11,279 bases of DNA from NCBI GenBank assembly GCA_945869505.1, contig CAMBOZ010000040.1, positions 1-11,279 on the forward strand, written 5' to 3'. Below, in pieces: positions 1 to 7,153 of this stretch. The notes beneath the pieces are model-generated. The model searched no databases. It was not told the origin of the DNA and saw nothing but the letters and a program-made list of their open reading frames with translations. Source of the DNA: Bifidobacterium breve. GTDB taxonomy: Bacteria; Actinomycetota; Actinomycetes; Nanopelagicales; Nanopelagicaceae. The translations under genes and the position numbers were made by a program. Numbering within the stretch: the first letter of the stretch is position 1; each line of letters starts with the position of its first letter.

Positions 1-200
1 TCAATATTGTCCGCCGGCATAGAATTCTTTTTTGCCTTAGCGATCGCATCAAAAAGTGTTGGGTTGCCATCTACATCAGGACCGCCATTGCGAGATGCAA
101 CTTCAATCGCCTTAATCAACTTGGCGAAATTCTTCGCACGACGACTATCGATGACCGCTTTTTTATGCTTGGTCGTTGCCCATTTGGAATGGCCGGACAT
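1..200 (-). CDS. yebC: YebC/PmpR family protein, N-terminal part (cut by window edge)
   Basis: The first 66 residues are visible. They begin [14 protein letters not shown] and continue through [16 protein letters not shown] to [21 protein letters not shown], the highly conserved N-terminal domain of the YebC/PmpR/TACO1 family (full length usually about 250 residues, so three quarters lie beyond the left edge). Family members have been described as transcriptional regulators and, more recently, as factors that help ribosomes through difficult peptide stretches. The cytoplasmic location is inferred from the family. The ATG at 198-200 is supported by a GAGGTG Shine-Dalgarno at 207-212, 6 nt upstream. 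It is the last visible gene of the pgsA-to-yebC run, 52 bp after the pdxT stop, in the same order as in Mycobacterium (pdxT followed by a yebC homologue). In many actinobacteria ruvC comes next; that cannot be seen here. Confidence 0.95.
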   Translation of the reverse strand, partial: MSGHSKWATTKHKKAVIDSRRAKNFAKLIKAIEVASRNGGPDVDGNPTLFDAIAKAKKNSMPADNI

Positions 201-252
201 TTAAAACACCTCAATCAACTCTTGATGGTAAATAACTCAATTAATAACTGGA

Positions 253-846
253 TTACTTTATCGCGCCGGCACAGACTTGATCAAAGAAGTAGCGATGTAC
301 GCGTAGATCCCCGGTCAATTCTGGATGAAATGATGTGGCAAAGAGTGAACCTTGACGAACCGCAACGGGATGGCTTGCTCCATCGCTTCCCTTGACCTCG
401 GCTAAGACTTGTACATCTTTTCCGACTTCTTCTACCCAAGGGGCGCGAATAAATACCGCGCGTAATGGAACCTGATCAAAAATTAAATCACTTTCAAAGG
501 AGTCAACTTGTCGCCCGAAAGCGTTGCGACGAACCGTCATATCTATTCCACCAAATGTGGCTTGATCTTCTGCGCCGTCAAGAATTCGATCTGCCAATAA
601 AATCATTCCAGCGCATGAGCCGTAAACCGGCATTCCCGCAGAAATTCTTTCTCTAATTGGCTTAAGTAGGTCAAAAGTCTCTGCCAGAAGCGCAATTGTT
701 GTTGATTCACCACCAGGCAAAATCAGCGCATCTATTTCTGCTAACTCTTCAGGGCGTCGCACAGTAAGACCTGCGTGGCCCGAAGTCTTAACCGCCTGAA
801 TATGTTCCCGAAAATCGCCTTGCAGCGCGAGAACGCCAATCTTCAT
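253..846 (-). CDS. pdxT: Pyridoxal 5'-phosphate synthase glutaminase subunit PdxT
   Basis: This is the class I glutamine amidotransferase partner of PdxS. It hydrolyses glutamine and channels ammonia to PdxS for DXP-independent synthesis of pyridoxal phosphate. At 197 residues it has the normal family length. The start [15 protein letters not shown] is canonical. The oxyanion/substrate motif PGGEST lies at residues 44-49, the nucleophile Cys78 sits in YGSCAGMI, and His174 and Glu176 in FHPEL complete the triad, so the enzyme looks fully active. It begins 13 bp after the pdxS stop. No purine-rich Shine-Dalgarno is visible in that gap, so translation probably depends on coupling to pdxS, which would help keep the two subunits near the 1:1 ratio of the 24-subunit complex (family knowledge). 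Identification is secure. Confidence 0.98.
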   Translation of the reverse strand: MKIGVLALQGDFREHIQAVKTSGHAGLTVRRPEELAEIDALILPGGESTTIALLAETFDLLKPIRERISAGMPVYGSCAGMILLADRILDGAEDQATFGGIDMTVRRNAFGRQVDSFESDLIFDQVPLRAVFIRAPWVEEVGKDVQVLAEVKGSDGASHPVAVRQGSLFATSFHPELTGDLRVHRYFFDQVCAGAIK

Positions 847-859
847 TGCGAGTAAATCG

Positions 860-1747
860 TTACCAGCCGCGCTCGGCTAAGCGATGTGGTGCAGGTAGAT
901 CGGCCACGTTGATTCCAACCATGGCATCTCCTAAACCGCGCGATACATCGGCAAGCACCTTTGCATCTTCGAAGAAAGTTGTCGCCTTGACACATGCAGC
1001 GGCGCGAGTTGCAGGATCTCCAGATTTAAAGATTCCAGAACCGATGAATACGCCATCTGCACCCATCTGCATCATTAGCGCGGCATCGGCTGGTGTTGCA
1101 ATTCCACCAGCAGTAAAAAGCACTACCGGAAGTTTTCCAGTTTCAGCTACTTCTTTTACGAGAGCAAATGGTGCTTGTAGTTCTTTCGCAGCAACATAAA
1201 GTTCATCTTCGCGCATTGAAGATAGTCGACGAATTTCGCCACCAATCTTGCGCATGTGCATCATTGCATTCGATACATCGCCGGTTCCGGCTTCTCCCTT
1301 AGAGCGGATCATCGCTGCGCCTTCATTGATCCGACGGAGGGCTTCACCCAAATTAGTTGCACCACAAACGAATGGAACTTTGAAATCCCACTTTTCGATG
1401 TGATTCTCATAATCTGCAGGAGTTAAAACCTCTGACTCATCGATGTAGTCCACACCGAGAGATTCTAAAATTCGCGCTTCAACAAAGTGCCCGATACGAG
1501 CTTTTGCCATAACCGGAATCGTCACCGCTGCTTTAATTTTTTCGATCATGTCTGGGTCTGACATACGTGCCACGCCACCTTGTGCGCGGATATCTGCAGG
1601 CACACGTTCTAGCGCCATCACAGCACAGGCACCGGCGTCTTGGGCAATCTTGGCTTGCTCAGAGTTAACGACATCCATAATGACGCCGCCTTTGAGCATT
1701 TCTGCCATTCCGCGCTTTACGCGCGCTGTGCCGACTGCCTCTGACAT
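860..1747 (-). CDS. pdxS: Pyridoxal 5'-phosphate synthase subunit PdxS
   Basis: This is the (beta/alpha)8-barrel synthase that combines ribose 5-phosphate, glyceraldehyde 3-phosphate and PdxT-derived ammonia into pyridoxal phosphate. Its 295 residues match the family length. The catalytic residues expected from the Bacillus subtilis enzyme are present: Asp25 in GGVIMDVV, Lys82 in MAKARIGH and Lys150 in [10 protein letters not shown]. The phosphate-binding [19 protein letters not shown] segment and the [10 protein letters not shown] loop are also intact. The start at 1747 has a strong AAAGGAG Shine-Dalgarno at 1754-1760 with 6-nt spacing. It lies 48 bp downstream of the DUF3048 gene and 13 bp upstream of pdxT. 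PLP made here also serves the class IV aminotransferase PabC in this window. Confidence 0.98.
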   Translation of the reverse strand: MSEAVGTARVKRGMAEMLKGGVIMDVVNSEQAKIAQDAGACAVMALERVPADIRAQGGVARMSDPDMIEKIKAAVTIPVMAKARIGHFVEARILESLGVDYIDESEVLTPADYENHIEKWDFKVPFVCGATNLGEALRRINEGAAMIRSKGEAGTGDVSNAMMHMRKIGGEIRRLSSMREDELYVAAKELQAPFALVKEVAETGKLPVVLFTAGGIATPADAALMMQMGADGVFIGSGIFKSGDPATRAAACVKATTFFEDAKVLADVSRGLGDAMVGINVADLPAPHRLAERGW

Positions 1748-1753
1748 GACTTG

Positions 1754-1760
1754 CTCCTTT
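1754..1760 (-). promoter_or_regulatory. Strong Shine-Dalgarno of pdxS
   Basis: Reading the minus strand, AAAGGAG ends 6 nt before the pdxS ATG. It is one of the best ribosome binding sites in the window and fixes the pdxS start. It contrasts with pdxT, which has none. Confidence 0.8.
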
Positions 1761-1795
1761 TATTTAGCTCTTACCAATAAAATCTTGGCTTAATA

Positions 1796-2866
1796 CTACT
1801 TTGCCTGTGGCGGTGTCGCATCCTCGTTATTGGCAGCGGCAACAGGCTTAAAAACCGGCGCTTTATCCGTTAAAGCGATCCAAACCTGTCCAGCAGCAAA
1901 TTTAACTTCTTCCCCATCCTCTGTGGTCCAAGTGGTTCCTTGATCACCGCTTGGCCTACTCCAGTTCGCTGCTATGGCGAAACCATCTCGCAAAACAAAT
2001 CCTTTTCCTGTACCAATTGTTTCTGAATAAGGGGTAACTCCACCAACCTTGTCGCGATAAATTGAATCGGTGATCGAAACTAATTGAATTACAAATGTGG
2101 TCGGCCCGAGATGCACACCCGATGCAGATAAATTTGGTTTATCTGCATGCAAAAGCAGCCAGCGTTTTTCAGCCTCTGACCAAGTTGCACTATAAGAATG
2201 GGCTGGCCAGGAAACTTTAACGCCAGAAACTGCCGTTCCGGTATCTGGCTTTTCCCCAAAAGTCCAACCAATAGGTTTTGAAATTGCAACAGGTAGCGCA
2301 TCCTTTGCCACGTTGGCCATTAAATCCTGAGCCTGCAACATCATCGCAGTTGGTGACCTGCGCAATGGATCGGTCGGATAAATCTTCGGTGATTGCCGTT
2401 GCGCGCCTAGATTGATGACATTGGCTTCAGCAATCACAGGCAACAACTTCTTTTGCGCGCCACTGTAAGCAAAGACAACTCTTCCGAATTGTTCAAGGAT
2501 TTCAATATCAGAAATTCGCGCACTACGAACAGGTCCTATTACAGCGGGAATTTTTGAACTGAAGATTGCTGCCAGTCGCGTAAGGCCACCTTCAACTTGT
2601 TCAATGTAAACAATGTCAGCATCTTCCAAGCCCGCCTGGGGGTGAGCCGCAGCGGTGTCGTCTATTTTCACCGCCAAAATCGGCCCATCATTTCCAATTC
2701 GCCCGCTCAGGGAATTTCTGATTTCTACCTTTTCGACTTCTGGACTTAGAGAAGAAAATAGCCCACTTGGAAGGAAATTAATGAGTGCGACAACCACGAT
2801 CGCAATAGCGGCTACTCCTGCTATCCCGTTAGCGATCTTCTTAAAGAACATCAGCTTCGAATTCAT
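1796..2866 (-). CDS. Membrane-anchored DUF3048 (YerB-like) domain protein
   Basis: This 356-residue protein has a basic N-terminus and one hydrophobic segment (about residues 14-34), probably a signal anchor that leaves the rest outside the membrane. The DUF3048 signature is clear: ILAVKIDD (63-70), HPQAGLEDADIVYIEQVEGG (75-94), TRLAAIF and IGPVRSAR (110-117). A C-terminal half follows with GTGKGFVLRDGFAIAANWSR (285-304) and GQVWIALTD. The function is unknown; Bacillus YerB, from the same family, is a lipoprotein, but no lipobox cysteine is seen here. The start is uncertain. The first ATG (2866) overlaps the upstream LemA-like gene by 26 bp and has no Shine-Dalgarno. The second ATG (2851, residue 6) overlaps by 11 bp and has a weak GAAG upstream. 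It is probably co-transcribed with its neighbours, and nothing links it directly to PIM or PLP synthesis except position. Confidence 0.85.
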   Translation of the reverse strand: MNSKLMFFKKIANGIAGVAAIAIVVVALINFLPSGLFSSLSPEVEKVEIRNSLSGRIGNDGPILAVKIDDTAAAHPQAGLEDADIVYIEQVEGGLTRLAAIFSSKIPAVIGPVRSARISDIEILEQFGRVVFAYSGAQKKLLPVIAEANVINLGAQRQSPKIYPTDPLRRSPTAMMLQAQDLMANVAKDALPVAISKPIGWTFGEKPDTGTAVSGVKVSWPAHSYSATWSEAEKRWLLLHADKPNLSASGVHLGPTTFVIQLVSITDSIYRDKVGGVTPYSETIGTGKGFVLRDGFAIAANWSRPSGDQGTTWTTEDGEEVKFAAGQVWIALTDKAPVFKPVAAANNEDATPPQAK

Positions 2867-3344
2867 ATGTAACAGGTAGCGGTGCTGTACCCGCTAAACG
2901 AAAGATCTTAAAGACCGGCTTTTGGCGAACCATCTGGGTGCGAGTGACCGCATCGACATGAAGAGCGATTGCAACTCGAATCTTGTCGGTTAATTCAGAT
3001 AGTTCACGCAATAAATCTTTCTCGATAAACCCGTCGACTAAATGGCCATCATTTAGCAATAGCCCGAGCGCACCAGATAGTCCGCTCTCGGCTTGGGAGC
3101 GCGTCTGCATTTGCGCATCTCTTGCCTGATGAGCCGCAGCAGTTAAAAGAAGTGAAGATGCAGGATCGGCTAACTCGCTTTTAGCAATTTCCAAAGCAAC
3201 CGCAGCGCGACGCTGGAGAAGTCCATCTAAGTTTGCCCAACTCGTTTCTACGCGATGATGTAGGCGATCTAAGCGCGTAGCCGAATAAGAGAGATACCAT
3301 AGAGCGAAGATCGCAACTAATACCAGAGCAAAATACTTTTCCAT
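2841..3344 (-). CDS. LemA-like single-pass membrane protein, actinobacterial type
   Basis: This 167-residue protein begins with a hydrophobic segment (residues 4-20) and continues into a charged, probably helical region: TRLDRLHHRVETSWANLDGL, then QRRAAVALEIAK, then LLLTAAAHQARDA. A second helical stretch covers about 103-140, and the C-terminus has FRLAGTAPLPVTYEFEAD. The layout of one N-terminal membrane helix, a long helical body and a W-x-x-L...RR pattern resembles LemA family proteins. From memory, actinobacteria carry a similar small protein next to pimA. Function is unknown. The ATG directly abuts the pimA stop codon (TAA then ATG, no gap), which suggests tight translational coupling; a purine-rich AGGGACGG lies upstream inside pimA. 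Its 3' end overlaps the start of the DUF3048 gene. The LemA label is a family-level guess. Confidence 0.7.
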   Translation of the reverse strand: MEKYFALVLVAIFALWYLSYSATRLDRLHHRVETSWANLDGLLQRRAAVALEIAKSELADPASSLLLTAAAHQARDAQMQTRSQAESGLSGALGLLLNDGHLVDGFIEKDLLRELSELTDKIRVAIALHVDAVTRTQMVRQKPVFKIFRLAGTAPLPVTYEFEADVL

Positions 3345-4523
3345 TTAATTACCGTCCCTGCCTAAGAAGCGATTCCATGCGCGATTTTCTGAAGATAAGG
3401 AAACGCCGTTGCTACCAACTAGCGCCATTTCATAAATCGAAAAGATATCTTCTGCTACAACATCCCAGTCAAAGCGCTGGGCATAGACCTTTCCTCTTTG
3501 CGCAAGAGCGCGACGCTTTTCATCTTCACGGAGCAAATCAATTACAACTTTTGCCAATTCTTGTGGGTTCTCAGATTGAAAGAGCGCACCATATTCTCCG
3601 TGCCCCAACAAGGAGTCGAATGCGGGAATATCACTTGCAACAACGGCTGCTCCCCCGGCGAGTGCTTCAGCAAGAATAATTCCGAATGATTCTCCCCCTG
3701 TATTTGGCGCGATGTAGAGAGCAACGGAAGATAAGAAATCAGCTTTCTCTTTTTCGCTAATGCGACCAAGGAATTCGAAGCGATGACGCAACTGCGGATC
3801 AATCTGATCTTGCACATCTTTGCTATCGCCTGGTCCCGCGACTAAAACTCGTACATCTGGCGCGAAGCGCGCGATTATTGGAAGCGCCTCCAGCAAAACT
3901 GATAAGCCCTTACGCGGCTCTTCATACCTACCGATGAAACCGAGCGTATTTCCACTCCACTCTGCGCGTACTTCACCATCGCGATAACGATCTGCATAAA
4001 TTCCATTAGGCACAACAACTGCATCGGTTTCTAAATGCTCAGTGAGAGTTGAACGCGCAGCTTCGCTTACTGCAATACGTGCCGTCAGTTTTTCGATTAC
4101 CGGTTCCAGTATTGGCCCAATTGCAAAGATCGCTTTCTGACGTTTGGCTGCAGCATGAAACGTTCCAACCAAGGGACCTTCCGCAGCCCAACAAGCTAGT
4201 AGGGATATTGACGGGATTGCCGGTTCATGCAAATGTAGAAGATCGAACTTTCCATTAGATATCCATTGTCGAACCCGCGAAAAAGCGATCGGCCCAAAGA
4301 GGACTCGCGCAACGGCACCGTTATATGGAATAGAAATTGGTTTACCAGCGCTAACTACATAATCTGGAATTGCATCTTCCTCGATGACGGGAGCGAGAAC
4401 CGAAACGTAGTGGCCCTTTGCAATGAGATATTCAGCGAGATCGCGCACGTGATTCTGTACGCCTCCGGGTGTATCCCATCCATAGGGGCAGACCAATCCG
4501 ATCCGTAATTTCTTTAAGGTCAT
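3345..4523 (-). CDS. pimA: Phosphatidyl-myo-inositol alpha-mannosyltransferase PimA
   Basis: This GT-B fold, GT4-family glycosyltransferase transfers the first mannose from GDP-mannose to phosphatidylinositol at the inner face of the membrane, the first mannosylation step of phosphatidylinositol mannosides. With the chosen start it has 392 residues, close to the mycobacterial enzyme (about 380). Visible features are the N-terminal acceptor loop GWDTPGGVQNHVRDLAEYL (15-33), LLHLHEP (95-101), GTFHAAAKR (120-128), GFIGRYEEPRKGL (195-207, the sugar-nucleotide phosphate Arg/Lys) and the EX7E donor motif GGESFGIILAEALAGG (276-291, Glu278 and Glu286). The start at 4523 is preferred over an in-frame ATG at 4577 because it has AGGAG at 4532-4536 and an ATGA overlap with the acyltransferase stop. 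The pairing with the acyltransferase and PIP synthase supports PimA rather than a generic mannosyltransferase. Confidence 0.93.
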   Translation of the reverse strand: MTLKKLRIGLVCPYGWDTPGGVQNHVRDLAEYLIAKGHYVSVLAPVIEEDAIPDYVVSAGKPISIPYNGAVARVLFGPIAFSRVRQWISNGKFDLLHLHEPAIPSISLLACWAAEGPLVGTFHAAAKRQKAIFAIGPILEPVIEKLTARIAVSEAARSTLTEHLETDAVVVPNGIYADRYRDGEVRAEWSGNTLGFIGRYEEPRKGLSVLLEALPIIARFAPDVRVLVAGPGDSKDVQDQIDPQLRHRFEFLGRISEKEKADFLSSVALYIAPNTGGESFGIILAEALAGGAAVVASDIPAFDSLLGHGEYGALFQSENPQELAKVVIDLLREDEKRRALAQRGKVYAQRFDWDVVAEDIFSIYEMALVGSNGVSLSSENRAWNRFLGRDGN

Positions 4524-5410
4524 GCGGTGCGCTCCTGGAAATCGCCATCGATCCAAATTCGTTGCAACATATGCCAATCTTGCGGTGCGCTCGCGATTCC
4601 TTTTGCAAAGTAATCCGCACAGTTTTGTACAACCTGCGAAACGCGCTCGGTTTCAGCACCCTCGGTCGGTATCGAAACGCTGTTGAATTCAATATGGATT
4701 CCGCTTTTCGTATAAGAAACGAAAGCAGTGATTAACGGTATTCCAGTGCGCACTGCAAGAAGTGCGGCTCCTGCTGGCATCCGCGCCGGATGTCCAAAAA
4801 AGTTAACATCCACACCGCTGCGTGATAAGTCGCGGTCAGCAACTAGCGCAATGAGGGCGCCATCGCGGGCGCGCTGCATCAACGTTCCCATCGCTTTGCT
4901 ATCTGTCGAAAGTACTTCCATTCCCATGTTCTGGCGATATTCGAGAAACTTATTAAAGAGCGCTTCTGGCTTTAACCTTTCAGCAACCGTCACTAAAGGA
5001 AAACCCATAGCGCAAAAATATGCGCCTGCGTGGTCCCAGTTTCCTGCGTGCGGAAGCGTAACCACGACACCACGACCATCTTTCATTGGACCAGTCAATA
5101 AATCTTCTCGTGTGACGGTGACCGTGGCAAAAATTCTTTCTTTCGACCAATCAGGTGAGCGAAAGGTGTCACACCAGTAACGCATATAAGACGAAACTGC
5201 CTCAGTCATCAGCAGATCCATTGCCGCAGAATCTTTATCAGGACATACCCGCTGTAAATTACTACGCAATCGTTGCATCCGAGCACCGTTGCGTCGCAGC
5301 GTGATTATACCCATTTTCTCGAATGCAGAATATGCAAATTTTTCGGGCAGAGATCTAACGAGCTTCCAGCCTGTGAAGTAAACGCCAGCAACCAGAAAAT
5401 CTAATTTCAT
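4520..5410 (-). CDS. Phosphatidylinositol mannoside acyltransferase (LpxL/HtrB-like)
   Basis: This 296-residue member of the lysophospholipid/lipid A acyltransferase superfamily carries the HX4D catalytic motif in PHAGNWDHAG (His121 and Asp126). Further features are LIALVADRDLSRSGVDV, FFGHPARMPAGAALLAVRTG and the terminal PQDWHMLQRIWIDGDF, all typical of this family. In mycobacteria the equivalent gene between pgsA and pimA (Rv2611c) encodes PatA, which palmitoylates the mannose at position 2 of PIM; that role is inferred here from motif and position. The protein is expected to be membrane-associated at the cytoplasmic side. It starts 4 bp after the pgsA stop with only a weak Shine-Dalgarno, and its TGA overlaps the pimA ATG by 4 bp, so the three genes form a coupled cassette. 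Confidence 0.93.
   Translation of the reverse strand: MKLDFLVAGVYFTGWKLVRSLPEKFAYSAFEKMGIITLRRNGARMQRLRSNLQRVCPDKDSAAMDLLMTEAVSSYMRYWCDTFRSPDWSKERIFATVTVTREDLLTGPMKDGRGVVVTLPHAGNWDHAGAYFCAMGFPLVTVAERLKPEALFNKFLEYRQNMGMEVLSTDSKAMGTLMQRARDGALIALVADRDLSRSGVDVNFFGHPARMPAGAALLAVRTGIPLITAFVSYTKSGIHIEFNSVSIPTEGAETERVSQVVQNCADYFAKGIASAPQDWHMLQRIWIDGDFQERTA
4532..4536 (-). promoter_or_regulatory. Shine-Dalgarno deciding the pimA start
   Basis: AGGAG (minus strand) lies 8 nt before the ATG at 4523, inside the 3' end of the acyltransferase gene. It favours the start at 4523, with its 4-bp ATGA overlap, over the ATG at 4577, which would overlap the upstream gene by 58 bp. Confidence 0.75.
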
Positions 5411-5414
5411 AACT

Positions 5415-6008
5415 TTACAACGCCGCCTTAACGATTAAAATTCTTTGAACCACTGTTACTGCAGCAAGAGCCAACAGAACCCAAACTCCAATTGCTAGTG
5501 CGTACGGAATTCCAAGACCTTCAAAGCCAATTGCAGTTAACGCGATAATCAACCTTTCGGTGCGTTCGGCGATTCCACCGGTGCATTCAATCCCCATTGA
5601 TTCCGCTTTGGCTCGTATATATGGAACCAGGGTTCCTACGACAAGGGCACCGAGTGCAATCGGAATTAAAGGATCATTGCTATCGAGCAAGGCGAGTATC
5701 AGTCCGATCAATATTGCAGAATCAGTAACTCGATCTATAGTCGAATCTAAAAATCCACCCCATTTACTGGCCCCTCTTTGGGATATGCGCGCCATCGCTC
5801 CATCAAAAAGATCACTCAGTGCGAAGAAAGATATAAATAAGGTGCCAACGAAGAATTCTTGACGAGGATAAAAATAGAGGGCGCTGGAAACTAAACCGAG
5901 TGCGCCAACGAAAGTAACCGCATTCGGAGTTAAACCAATGCGAAGGGCACCCCGCGCGATCGGATTGATGGCGCGGGTAACGGCCGGCTTTAAATAAGCG
6001 CTTAACAT
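5415..6008 (-). CDS. pgsA: CDP-alcohol phosphatidyltransferase, probable phosphatidylinositol phosphate synthase
   Basis: This integral membrane enzyme joins CDP-diacylglycerol to an alcohol. By context (acyltransferase and pimA immediately downstream) the acceptor is probably inositol phosphate, giving phosphatidylinositol phosphate. The CDP-alcohol motif is complete: D-x2-DG-x2-AR in SDLFDGAMARISQRG and G-x3-D-x3-D in GGFLDSTIDR. Several hydrophobic segments are seen, for example AVTFVGALGLVSSALYF, ILIGLILALL and the C-terminal AIGVWVLLALAAVTVV. I chose the ATG at 6008 (197 residues, MLSAYLKP) because a TACGAT hexamer lies exactly 7 nt upstream, matching the leaderless pattern of two other genes here. 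The ATG at 6017, three codons earlier, has no good ribosome site. This is the first gene of the minus-strand unit that ends with yebC. A glycerol-phosphate acceptor cannot be fully excluded. Confidence 0.92.
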   Translation of the reverse strand: MLSAYLKPAVTRAINPIARGALRIGLTPNAVTFVGALGLVSSALYFYPRQEFFVGTLFISFFALSDLFDGAMARISQRGASKWGGFLDSTIDRVTDSAILIGLILALLDSNDPLIPIALGALVVGTLVPYIRAKAESMGIECTGGIAERTERLIIALTAIGFEGLGIPYALAIGVWVLLALAAVTVVQRILIVKAAL

Positions 6009-6015
6009 CAACACC

Positions 6016-6021
6016 ATCGTA
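6016..6021 (-). promoter_or_regulatory. Probable -10 element of pgsA (leaderless)
   Basis: TACGAT on the minus strand fits the TANNNT -10 consensus and is followed by 7 nt and then the ATG at 6008, so transcription would start at or next to the start codon. No convincing -35 hexamer is seen, which is common for actinobacterial vegetative promoters. The element overlaps the alternative ATG at 6017. Confidence 0.5.
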
Positions 6022-6043
6022 GGCTCAACGGCGGAAATTCACC

Positions 6044-6049
6044 TATTCT
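6044..6049 (+). promoter_or_regulatory. Probable -10 element of the EF-G-like gene (leaderless)
   Basis: TATTCT fits TANNNT and lies 7 nt before the GTG at 6057, so the mRNA would be leaderless. It is only 22 bp from the divergent pgsA -10 (6016-6021); the region where polymerase would contact each promoter's -35 overlaps the other promoter. No clear -35 hexamer is seen. Confidence 0.5.
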
Positions 6050-6056
6050 GACGCCT

Positions 6057-6626
6057 GTGAGTTCTCTTAAGCGCATCCATATATACGGCCACGTATCTGC
6101 TCAACCGCAGGCGATCGCCAATCTCTTCGATGCACAACTCGCCAGCGAAATCGTCGCTGATTCTGACCTCGCAATTTTTGCAATAAATCCTGCTGCCGGA
6201 ATTGATCAGAGGACCATCGATCAATGGCAGGCGCTAAGTGATTTTCAGTTGCCACGTTTAGTAATTGTCAACGAATTAGACGGATCTGATGCTGACTTTG
6301 AGGATGCGATTATGTTGGCCAATCGAGTCTTTGACCAACTAGTTACTCCTGTCCTTGTGCTTCATTCTGAATCAGGTAATCCAATCGCGCTGATTTCATT
6401 GAACGATCTGCAAATAACTGATTACAGCACTAGCCCTCCAACAACTTCTGCCAGTGAGCCAGAACATCAAGAGTTGGTTGCAGAATTTCGCGAAGAATAT
6501 TTAGATGAGATAGCTGGAGCCGGAGAAAATGCATTTGCCGCAGGTCTTCTTTTCCCCGCGGTACCAATCGTTATGTCTAACGGTCTTGGTATCGATGTTG
6601 TTAAGAGTTTTATTTCTCAACTTTAA
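6057..6626 (+). CDS. Degenerate EF-G-like protein: pseudo-GTPase keeping G and G' remnants only
   Basis: This is the only plus-strand protein gene with a full reading frame here. Its 189 residues (GTG start) appear to align with the N-terminal part of the actinobacterial EF-G-like family (M. tuberculosis FusA2-type proteins). IHIYGHVSAQPQAI (7-20) sits where the P-loop GHSGAGKTT would be. DSDLAIFAINPAAGIDQRTI (35-54) matches the stretch after G3. PRLVIVNELD (66-75) matches G4, with Glu where NKxD has Lys. EFREEYLDEIA (143-153) and AAGLLFPAVPIVMSNGLGID (161-180) match the G' domain, after which full-length proteins have domains 2-5. The GK[ST] of the P-loop is gone, only about 20 residues separate it from the post-G3 strand, so switch I and DxxG are missing, and nothing follows G'. 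GTP binding therefore looks lost. The reading frame is clean and has a promoter, so it is probably expressed rather than a pseudogene. The homology is read by eye; its present role is unknown. Confidence 0.75.
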   Translation: MSSLKRIHIYGHVSAQPQAIANLFDAQLASEIVADSDLAIFAINPAAGIDQRTIDQWQALSDFQLPRLVIVNELDGSDADFEDAIMLANRVFDQLVTPVLVLHSESGNPIALISLNDLQITDYSTSPPTTSASEPEHQELVAEFREEYLDEIAGAGENAFAAGLLFPAVPIVMSNGLGIDVVKSFISQL

Positions 6627-6629
6627 AGA

Positions 6630-7151
6630 TTACCAAGCAGCCGCAATCTCATCTCGACTCTGAGCCAAAAGGACCGGCATAACTTTTGTTTGACCAATCA
6701 ACGGCATGAAGTTTGCATCACCTGACCAACGTGGAACCACGTGCTGATGAATATGTTCGGCTACTCCAGCGCCTGAGATTGCGCCTTGATTCATACCTAG
6801 ATTAAATCCCGCTGGTGCCGAAACCTTGCGCAGCGTGACCATGGCATGCGCAGTTAGATCAGAGATTTCATCTCGTTCTGCTTTTGTCAGATCAGTTAAA
6901 TCAGCAACATGGCGGTTGGCGCAGATCAACAGATGTCCGGCGTTATACGGATATAAATTCATAACAACGTATGCACTCTCACCGCGCGCAACGATTAGCC
7001 CCTCTTCATCGCTTAGCGTTGGGATTCGGCAGAAAGGACAATCAACTCCATTTTCAGAAAGTGGTCTGTTCTCGCCCTTTAAATACTCCATACGATGCGG
7101 AGCCCACAAACGTGCCCAACGATCCGGCATTCCGGGGAATTGCTCCGCCAT
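6630..7151 (-). CDS. HIT-family nucleotide hydrolase/phosphorylase (Ap4A phosphorylase-like)
   Basis: This 173-residue histidine-triad protein has the catalytic signature HIHQHVV (His133, His135, His137) followed by PRW. Upstream are CPFC (38-41), YPYNAGHLLI (67-76) and GFNLGMNQGAISG (115-127), the usual nucleotide-binding surface. In Mycobacterium the gene in this exact position (Rv2613c, between thrS and pgsA) encodes a diadenosine tetraphosphate (Ap4A) phosphorylase, so the same role is likely; the substrate is inferred. Location is cytoplasmic. It begins 2 bp after the thrS stop, suggesting translational coupling, with a weak CAGGT upstream. Its stop lies 3 bp from the stop of the convergent EF-G-like gene, with no terminator hairpin visible between them. 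Confidence 0.93.
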   Translation of the reverse strand: MAEQFPGMPDRWARLWAPHRMEYLKGENRPLSENGVDCPFCRIPTLSDEEGLIVARGESAYVVMNLYPYNAGHLLICANRHVADLTDLTKAERDEISDLTAHAMVTLRKVSAPAGFNLGMNQGAISGAGVAEHIHQHVVPRWSGDANFMPLIGQTKVMPVLLAQSRDEIAAAW

Positions 7152-7153
7152 TG

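Noticed and set aside
846..1199. Plus-strand frame opposite pdxS
   Set aside because: It lies entirely antisense to a well-identified enzyme, with low-complexity Ala/Ser-rich translation and no ribosome site.
1793..1798. TAGTAT as an internal promoter for pdxS
   Set aside because: The hexamer looks good, but no acceptable -35 was found and pdxS has a strong Shine-Dalgarno consistent with read-through from upstream.
4524..4577. Upstream ATG for pimA at 4577
   Set aside because: It adds 18 residues unlike PimA inside the acyltransferase gene; the ATG at 4523 has AGGAG and a 4-bp overlap.
4728..5180. Plus-strand 150-residue frame opposite the PIM acyltransferase
   Set aside because: It is antisense to a conserved gene with an intact HX4D motif and has no recognisable domain.
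6057..6626. Calling the EF-G-like gene a pseudogene
   Set aside because: The frame is uninterrupted from a GTG with a plausible promoter, and it ends neatly against the HIT gene, which favours a retained gene despite the lost motifs.
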